DNA of 64,000 bases, from contig JACPIS010000039.1 in assembly GCA_016187925.1 (NCBI GenBank), forward strand, positions 62,001-126,000. Direction: 5' to 3'. Source of the DNA: Opitutia bacterium. GTDB taxonomy: Bacteria; Verrucomicrobiota; Verrucomicrobiia; Opitutales; Opitutaceae. Under the pieces are notes generated by a model, which was not told the DNA's origin, searched no databases, and saw only the letters and a program-made list of their open reading frames with translations. The translations under genes were made by a program, and so were the position numbers. Shown piece after piece: positions 58,606 to 64,000 of this stretch (the stretch's first letter is position 1; each line of letters begins with the position of its first letter).

Positions 58606-59016
58606 TCATTTCTTCTCCGCGGGGTCGGAAACCAGCCGCACGGGCAGGCCGGCGGCCTCCCAGTCCTTGAACCCGCCCGCGTTGAGCACGGTGTAGCCCT
58701 TTTCCGCCAGGGCGGCGGCCACCGCGCCCGAGCGCCGGCCGGAGCGGCAGTAAAGGACGATGGTTTTGGCGCCGGCCTTTTCGAGGAAGGGCTTCCAGTC
58801 CTTCTGCGCGCCCTCGAAGTCGCTCTTCGCGAGCAGCACGGCCTTTTCCGCCACGCCGGTCTCGGCCCATTCGGCGGGCTCGCGCACGTCGACGAGCACG
58901 GCCTTGCCGGTGCGGAGGAGTTCGTCCGCCGCCTTCGGCGTGATTTTCGCGACCTCGGTGGCGAGGGCGGAGGAGGCGACGAGGCACGAGAGCAGGACCG
59001 GCAGCAGGCGTTTCAT
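58606..59016 (-). CDS. Periplasmic rhodanese-domain protein
   Basis: A 136-residue exported rhodanese with signal peptide MKRLLPVLLSCLVASSALAT. Core: ADELLRTGKAVLVDVREPAE, WAETGVAEKAVLLAKSDFEG and the active-site loop VLYCRSGRRSGAVAAALAEK, with Cys in the CRSGRRS loop. It accepts or transfers sulfane sulfur. It is the fifth gene of a six-gene minus-strand cluster ahead of the CZB gene. Confidence 0.92.
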   Translation of the reverse strand: MKRLLPVLLSCLVASSALATEVAKITPKAADELLRTGKAVLVDVREPAEWAETGVAEKAVLLAKSDFEGAQKDWKPFLEKAGAKTIVLYCRSGRRSGAVAAALAEKGYTVLNAGGFKDWEAAGLPVRLVSDPAEKK

Positions 59017-59074
59017 GAAAACAGCAGATAAACCCGCGCCCCGGGCCGGGCAAGCGGACAGAAGCCGCGCCGGC

Positions 59075-59728
59075 TCAGTTGGCCCTGGACATCGGCTCGG
59101 TAATCGAAACCCGGATAAGTCCGCGCCAGTCGTAGGCGGAGTAGTTGACGGCCTGGTCCTCCGGGAAATGGCGCGCCACGGCGCTTTGCACGGAGGGCTG
59201 CAGGGAGTCGCCCTTGCCGTGGCAGAGCAGGCAGTGCTCGGTGACGGCGATGGGGCGGTAGACGCGCCACTCCACCGGGGCGTCGGGCGTCTCGACTTTC
59301 TGAAACAACACCTTGGGCGGCGGCTCATCGCCCCCCAGCGATTCGGCGACGAGTTTAAGTGCGGCCATATCCGCCGCGTCGGGTGCGTTGTCGGGATTGC
59401 GGATGCGCAGGCTCGTACGCTTCATGGCGACGACGCGGGGCTTGCCGTCGACGGGGCGCGGCAGTTTGAGATTCTTGAGATGCAGCTCCTCGACGGCGGT
59501 ATCGAGGCCCTGGGTCGTGAGCACGCGTTCCACCTCCATGATCAGCGCGCTGCCGATCCGGTCGATGGTCCGTTCCCCGAGCGTGCGGATGCCGACCTGC
59601 GTGGCGTCGGGATTTTCCACCCAGGAGAATTTCATCGATGGAGCGGCCGGCGCCTCGGCGGCGCTGGCGAGGGCGGTGAAAACACCGCCGGCGATAACCG
59701 CGGCAAGAGGGGTAAGGCGCGCTTTCAT
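59075..59728 (-). CDS. Tll0287-like (DUF3365) haem protein
   Basis: A 217-residue exported c-type haem protein with signal MKARLTPLAAVIAGGVFTAL and cleavage after about residue 24. The haem motif CLLCH is at residues 166-170 in the segment YRPIAVTEHCLLCHGKGDSL. The rest is a PAS-like fold of the Tll0287/DUF3365 family (NPDATQVGIRTLGERTIDRI; LKLVAESLGGDEPPPKVLFQ). Such proteins are redox or gas sensors, or electron carriers. Periplasmic. Neighbour of two rhodaneses and DUF302, all on the same strand. Confidence 0.88.
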   Translation of the reverse strand: MKARLTPLAAVIAGGVFTALASAAEAPAAPSMKFSWVENPDATQVGIRTLGERTIDRIGSALIMEVERVLTTQGLDTAVEELHLKNLKLPRPVDGKPRVVAMKRTSLRIRNPDNAPDAADMAALKLVAESLGGDEPPPKVLFQKVETPDAPVEWRVYRPIAVTEHCLLCHGKGDSLQPSVQSAVARHFPEDQAVNYSAYDWRGLIRVSITEPMSRAN

Positions 59729-59822
59729 GCCGGGAGTATACACCACGGCGACGGCGGCGTCATCCGGCATCGTGCCGCAGCTCCCGGGCGCAGGGGCTGC
59801 CGGCCTTCGCCGGCCCGGGACG

Positions 59823-60032
59823 CTAGGCAGCGGGCGGCTGGCCCTGATCCTTCGTCGCGCACGTGTTCAGTCCGAACGGCAGGTAGGCCGGACAGAAGCG
59901 AAACACGGCGGTCAGCACCGGCAGCAGGCCGATCAGGCCCCACCAGCTTTGAAAATAATAACCGAGCGCGAGCACGAACAGACCGAGAACGAGGCGGACG
60001 ACACGGTCGAGGGTTCCAATATTGGCTTTCAT
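59823..60032 (-). CDS. DUF2892 (YgaP-type) two-helix membrane protein
   Basis: A 69-residue protein, MKANIGTLDRVVRLVLGLFV, with helices LVLGLFVLALGYYFQ and WGLIGLLPVLTAVFRFCPA and the family pattern FCPAYLPFGLNTC. In E. coli YgaP this domain is fused to a rhodanese; here it is a separate gene but lies near two rhodaneses. The Cys of FCPAYLPFGLNTC may exchange sulfur or redox equivalents, which is inferred. Confidence 0.9.
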   Translation of the reverse strand: MKANIGTLDRVVRLVLGLFVLALGYYFQSWWGLIGLLPVLTAVFRFCPAYLPFGLNTCATKDQGQPPAA

Positions 60033-60077
60033 GGGATTTCCTTTTTTGGGGTGATGAGGGAAACAGGGCGCGACGGA

Positions 60078-60557
60078 CTACTTTTGCCGGACGGCGGCGA
60101 GGAACGACTCCTGCTCGCGCGCCACGGGGCCGCCCATGACGGCGGCGACCACGCCGCCGAAGAGCGGCGCGATGAGGCCGGGATTCATGGCACCGACCCA
60201 GACCGAGCCGTCGCTCTTTTCATAGACGGAGATCGTGCAGGGCATGAGCACGGAGACGCGGCGCGCGGTGTCGTCGTTCATGATGCGGGCGGCGTGCTTC
60301 GCCTGGCAGATGTTCACCAGGCGCACGGGGCGCACCGTGCCGCCGCCGTTCTTCGCGATGGATTTCTCCAGCTCGACGACGCTTTGCACGACCCAGCCGG
60401 CGGCGAGGGCGGAGTCGGTCAGGCGTTTCACGGTCTCTTCGAGGCCGTAGGCGCTGCGCTGCTCGGGCAGCATGAGGCGCGGCAGCCCGCGGCGTAGCAA
60501 CCAGACGCAGGTGATGAAAAGAGCGACGATCAGCAGAAGGATGGATAGCGGGGGCAT
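60078..60557 (-). CDS. DUF302-domain membrane-anchored protein
   Basis: A 159-residue protein with an N-terminal helix (ILLLIVALFITCVWLLRR) and a DUF302 domain: LEETVKRLTDSALAAGWVVQ, VNICQAKHAARIMNDDTARR, VSVLMPCTISVYEKSDGSVW and MNPGLIAPLFGGVVAAVMGG. DUF302 proteins are common near sulfur and RND genes, function unknown. Cys residues in ICQAKHAAR and MPCTIS may be reactive. Located in the cluster. Confidence 0.88.
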   Translation of the reverse strand: MPPLSILLLIVALFITCVWLLRRGLPRLMLPEQRSAYGLEETVKRLTDSALAAGWVVQSVVELEKSIAKNGGGTVRPVRLVNICQAKHAARIMNDDTARRVSVLMPCTISVYEKSDGSVWVGAMNPGLIAPLFGGVVAAVMGGPVAREQESFLAAVRQK

Positions 60558-60584
60558 GGCGAGTGGGGTTAAAGGGAGCCGGAT

Positions 60585-60989
60585 TCAGCGCAGGCCGCGG
60601 GGCGTGCAGATGGGCCAGCCCGCGCGGTTCCAGTCGCGCAGCGTGCCGACGTTGATGGCATCGCGGCCTTCCTTGCGCAGGAGCGACGCAGCGAGGCCGG
60701 AGCGGCTGCCGGATGCGCAATAGAGCAGGAGCTGCTTGCCGCGGTGCTTTTCGAGGAACGCGCTCCATTGCTCCCGCGGGCCGTGCAGGTCGCTGAAGGG
60801 CACGAGGGCGGCGGTCTTGGCCACGCCGCCGGCCCACTCGGCGGGCTCGCGGATGTCGACGAGCACGGCCTTGCCGTCTTTGAGCGCGGTCATGGCGGCC
60901 TCGAGGGAGATGCCGGGACGCGCGAGCCGCAGCAAACGGATGATGAAGAACGCGGCGATGCCGGCGGGGAGAAGCAGCAACCAGTTCAT
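60585..60989 (-). CDS. Membrane-anchored rhodanese-domain protein
   Basis: A 134-residue protein from the ATG at 60989 with a transmembrane segment NWLLLLPAGIAAFFIIRLLR and a rhodanese domain (AAMTALKDGKAVLVDIREPA, WAGGVAKTAALVPFSDLHGP, LLLYCASGSRSGLAASLLRK). The active Cys is in the loop CASGSRS. It is a paralogue of the periplasmic rhodanese at 58606-59016. The RND permease ends 10 bases upstream on the same strand. Confidence 0.92.
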   Translation of the reverse strand: MNWLLLLPAGIAAFFIIRLLRLARPGISLEAAMTALKDGKAVLVDIREPAEWAGGVAKTAALVPFSDLHGPREQWSAFLEKHRGKQLLLYCASGSRSGLAASLLRKEGRDAINVGTLRDWNRAGWPICTPRGLR

Positions 60990-60999
60990 GGGCGTGGGA

Positions 61000-63900
61000 T
61001 CAGGGGGTGGTTTCGCAGCGCTCGGGCCCGGGGGTGGGCCGCGGGCGGCCGGCATGCGTCATGTAATAGATGAGCGGTACGGCCAGCGGACTGATGATAA
61101 GGGAAGCGATGGCGCCGAAAAGCAGCGAAATGGCGAGCCCTTGGAAGATCGGATCGGCCAGGATGACCAGTCCGCCGACCACGACGGCCAGGGCCGTGAG
61201 CATCATCGGGCGGAAGCGCACGGCGCCGGACTCGACGCAGGCGTCGCGCAGCGAGCGGCCGTGGCCGAGGCGCAACTCGATGAAGTCGACCAGGATGATG
61301 GAATTGCGCACCACGATGCCGGCGCCCGCCATGAAGCCGATCATGGACGTGGCGGTGAAGAACGCCCCCATGGCCGCGTGCGCCGGCAGGATGCCGACGA
61401 GCGAGAACGGGATGACGGTCATCACGATGAGCGGCGTGGAGTAATTTTTGAACCAGCCGACCATGAGCATGTAGATCAGGATCAGCACGGCGCCGAAGGC
61501 CAGGCCGAGGTCGCGGAACACCTCGAGTGTAACCTGCCACTCGCCGTCCCACTTCATCGCCGGCTCGCGATCGTCGAACGGCATGGTGGAGTTGTGGATC
61601 TTCACCTCCGGACGCGTGCCGCCGAACTCGCGGCCGTCCAGTTTCGCCAGTTCGCGGTTCATCTGGAAAATCGCATAGACCGGACTCTCGACCACGCCTG
61701 CGACGTCGGCCGTGACGTAGGTGACGTTCTGGAGGTTCTTGTGGTAGATGTTCCGCTCGCCGCGGGTGGTCTCGACCGTCACGAGCTCGCGCAACGGCAC
61801 GAGCGGCGCGGCCGGATTCATCTCCGAGCGGACGGGCAGGGCCAGCAGATCGTCGGGCCGGGCCCGCAGCGCGCGCGGCAGCTCGAGCACCACGTTCACG
61901 TCTTCGCGCTCGGCCGGGGCGTGCAGGAGGGTGACCGGATATCCCTGCACCCCCATCTGGACCGTGCGCGCGATGGCGGCCTCGGTGATGCCGTGCAAGG
62001 CCGCCTTGGCCTTGTCGACCCGCAGGATGGTCTTGGGCTGCTTTTCCTCGACATACCAATCGGTGTCCACGACGCCGGCGGTGGAGTGGAAAATCTCCCG
62101 CACGCGCGCGGCGAGCTTGAGCCGGGCCTCCTCGGTCGGGCCGTAGATCTCGGCGACGAGCGTCTGCAGCACGGGCGGGCCGGGCGGCACCTCGGCGACG
62201 GCGACCGCGGCGTCGTAGCGGGCGGCGATGGCGGCGAGGCGCGGGCGGATGCGTTTGGCGATGTCGTGGCTCTGCGCGCTGCGCTCGTGCTTGGGCAGGA
62301 GGTTGACCTGCAGGTCGGCGACGTTGCTGCCGCGGCGCATGAAGTAGTGGCGTACGAGGCCGTTGAAATTGAAGGGCGACGCCGTGCCGGCGTAGACCTG
62401 GTAGTCGCGCACCTCGGGCTCGGTGCGGAGCGCGGCGGCCATCTCGCGGGCGACGCGCGCGGTCTGCTCCAGCGTCGCGCCCTCGGGCAGGTTGAGGATG
62501 ACCTGGAACTCGGACTTGTTGTCGAACGGCAGCATCTTGACCTTCACGGCGCCGAGGCCGACGAGCCCCAGGGCGACGACGGTCAGCGCGGCGACGACGG
62601 CGAGGAAGCCCCAGCGCCAGCCGCGGTGGTCGAGCAGCGGTTGCATGAACCGTTTGTAGAGGCGCGTGAACGCCGTGTCGGGCGTGGCCTCGGCCTCGTC
62701 GGCCGGGGCGTCCACGAACTCGGCGGCGTGCTCGGCGTGCGGGCGGTGGCCGCGGAGGATTTTCAACGCCGCCCACGGGGTGACGGCGAACGCCACCAAC
62801 AGCGAGAAGAGCATCGCCGCGCTCGAGCCGATCGGGATCGGCCGCATGTAAGGGCCCATGAGGCCGCTGACGAAGGCCATCGGCAGCACGGCCGCGATGA
62901 CCGCCCATGTCGCGAGGATGGTCGGGTTGCCCACCTCGTCGACCGCCTCGACCGCGACGCGCAGCAGCGGCTTGTGCCGGCAGCTGGGCAGGCCCATGTG
63001 GCGGACGATGTTTTCCACGACGACGATCGCGTCGTCCACGAGGATGCCGATGGAGAAGATCAGCGCGAAGAGCGTGATGCGGTTCAGCGTGTAGCCGTAG
63101 AGGTAGAAAACCAGCAGCGTCAGGCCGAGCGTGACCGGGATGGCGAGCAGCACGACCAGCGACTCGCGCCAGCCGAGGAAGAGCAGGATGAGGACGGCCA
63201 CGCCGAAGACCGCCAGGCCCATGTGCAGGAGCAGCTCGTTGGATTTCTCGGAGGCGGTCGCGCCGTAGTCGCGCGTGACGGCCACGCCGATCTCGGCGGG
63301 GATCAGCGTGCCCTGCAACGCATCGACCTTGCGCATGACCTCGGCGACGACGTCCACGGCGTTGGCGCCGGGGCGCTTGGCGAGGGAGAGCGTGACGGCC
63401 GCCTCCTCGTCGCCCGTGCCGCCGCGGCCGTAGAGCACGTAGTTGGAGGGTTCCTCGGGACCGTCGATGATCGCAGCGACTTCGCGCAGGTAAACGGGCC
63501 GGCCGGCGAACACGCCGACCACCACGTTGCCGACGTCGCGCGCGTCGCGGAAGAACGTGCCGGTCTGGAGCAACGACTCCTGGTTGGCGGAAGCCAGCGC
63601 GCCGGTGTGCGCCTGGGTGTTGGCCTGCTGCAGCAACGGCACGAGGTAGGCTGGGCTGAGATTGCGCGAGGCGAGCCGCGCCGGGTCGAGCAGCACGCGC
63701 ACCTGCCGGTGGTTGCCGCCGATGAGGTTGGTCTCGGCGACCTGCGGGATGGATTTCACCACTTCCTCGACCTGCGCGGCGACCCGCCGCAGCATGGCGT
63801 GGTCGTAGCGCGTGCTGTGAAAGGTCAGCGCGACCACCGGCACGTCGTCGATCGTGCGGGGCTTGATGAGCGGCGGGGTGACGCCGAGCGGGATGCGGTC

Positions 63901-64000
63901 GTAGTTGGCCTGCAGCTTCTGGTTGAGGCGGACGAGCGCGGCCTCGAGGTCGGTGCCGACCTTGAAACGGACGATGGTGAGGTTCGCACCCGGGCTGGCG
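61000..64000 (-). CDS. RND efflux permease, N-terminus beyond window
   Basis: About 1,000 residues visible; the reading frame runs off the right edge, so the N-terminus is missing. Porter domain: [40 protein letters not shown] and [20 protein letters not shown]-like segments. Helices: [20 protein letters not shown], the TM4 charged motif [20 protein letters not shown] and [20 protein letters not shown]. It resembles CusA/HME or hydrophobe/amphiphile-type RND exporters; the substrate cannot be told from sequence. It heads the cluster of two rhodaneses, DUF302, DUF2892 and Tll0287-like genes. Confidence 0.93.
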   Translation of the reverse strand, partial: ASPGANLTIVRFKVGTDLEAALVRLNQKLQANYDRIPLGVTPPLIKPRTIDDVPVVALTFHSTRYDHAMLRRVAAQVEEVVKSIPQVAETNLIGGNHRQVRVLLDPARLASRNLSPAYLVPLLQQANTQAHTGALASANQESLLQTGTFFRDARDVGNVVVGVFAGRPVYLREVAAIIDGPEEPSNYVLYGRGGTGDEEAAVTLSLAKRPGANAVDVVAEVMRKVDALQGTLIPAEIGVAVTRDYGATASEKSNELLLHMGLAVFGVAVLILLFLGWRESLVVLLAIPVTLGLTLLVFYLYGYTLNRITLFALIFSIGILVDDAIVVVENIVRHMGLPSCRHKPLLRVAVEAVDEVGNPTILATWAVIAAVLPMAFVSGLMGPYMRPIPIGSSAAMLFSLLVAFAVTPWAALKILRGHRPHAEHAAEFVDAPADEAEATPDTAFTRLYKRFMQPLLDHRGWRWGFLAVVAALTVVALGLVGLGAVKVKMLPFDNKSEFQVILNLPEGATLEQTARVAREMAAALRTEPEVRDYQVYAGTASPFNFNGLVRHYFMRRGSNVADLQVNLLPKHERSAQSHDIAKRIRPRLAAIAARYDAAVAVAEVPPGPPVLQTLVAEIYGPTEEARLKLAARVREIFHSTAGVVDTDWYVEEKQPKTILRVDKAKAALHGITEAAIARTVQMGVQGYPVTLLHAPAEREDVNVVLELPRALRARPDDLLALPVRSEMNPAAPLVPLRELVTVETTRGERNIYHKNLQNVTYVTADVAGVVESPVYAIFQMNRELAKLDGREFGGTRPEVKIHNSTMPFDDREPAMKWDGEWQVTLEVFRDLGLAFGAVLILIYMLMVGWFKNYSTPLIVMTVIPFSLVGILPAHAAMGAFFTATSMIGFMAGAGIVVRNSIILVDFIELRLGHGRSLRDACVESGAVRFRPMMLTALAVVVGGLVILADPIFQGLAISLLFGAIASLIISPLAVPLIYYMTHAGRPRPTPGPERCETTP

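Noticed and set aside
1-64000. CRISPR arrays, tRNA and rRNA genes
   Set aside because: No regularly spaced direct repeats and no cloverleaf or rRNA signatures were found on reading both strands; short tRNAs could still be missed by eye.

Overview
The window is about 64 kb of high-GC (roughly 65%), densely coded bacterial chromosome. Gene content suggests a Gram-negative heterotroph: lipoproteins with lipoboxes, a TorF-like porin, an RND efflux permease and LpoB/YcfL homologues. Codon use and the mix of families look most like Verrucomicrobiota, Opitutaceae-type. That placement is an inference from recognition, not from a database search. No rRNA, tRNA, CRISPR array, transposase or integrase gene was seen.

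Layout. 1-3 kb: a truncated hypothetical gene, a NAPE-PLD-like metallo-hydrolase and a secreted hypothetical protein. 3-7.4 kb (minus): a de novo NAD operon nadA-nadC-nadB followed by a beta/gamma-crystallin plus DUF4214-type protein. 7.5-12.6 kb: an alpha/beta hydrolase, an AraC-VOC pair, gnd and small membrane proteins. 12.7-15.3 kb (minus): an orphan RelE/ParE-fold protein, pssA and dnaN. 15.4-20 kb: threonine ammonia-lyase and a lipoprotein triad COG3014-YcfL-LpoB. 20-25.5 kb: an RIC di-iron repair protein behind an FNR-like site, a PadR-ADOP permease operon, a cupin, and a divergent DoxX/MarR pair with two operators. 25.5-30.6 kb: a translationally coupled operon of CHASE2-adenylate cyclase, SH3 protein and M48 peptidase (plus a haem-binding protein), then DUF4202 and DUF2721 genes.

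30.6-35.3 kb holds the most unusual structure. The 3' end of the glycyl-tRNA synthetase gene is followed by three degenerate direct repeats of that same 3' end. They bracket a 408-aa unknown gene and a self-inhibited class II Fic gene, each with its own AT-rich or atypical DNA. The synthetase gene itself carries a low-GC internal segment. This looks like repeated integration at a protein-gene 3' end.

35.4-37.4 kb: a hypothetical gene, a Mpo1-like membrane protein and YceI. 37.4-45.8 kb (minus) is a complete histidine operon, hisG-D-C-B-H-A-F-IE. It is preceded by a leader peptide with four consecutive His codons and an attenuator terminator. All seven spacers inside the operon contain a palindromic dispersed repeat from one of several families; two are nested one inside another, and one element lies in frame inside hisC.

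45.9-57 kb: an MFS-like transporter, an LTA-synthase-type sulfatase, an alpha/beta hydrolase, a radical SAM protein, a porin, a TPR-M50 protease-PrmB gene string, and an ECF sigma factor operon with two overlapping downstream genes. 57-64 kb (minus): a flavin reductase, a CZB protein, and a cluster of RND permease (running off the right edge), two rhodaneses, DUF302, DUF2892 and a Tll0287-like haem protein, which suggests sulfur/thiol or metal stress handling.
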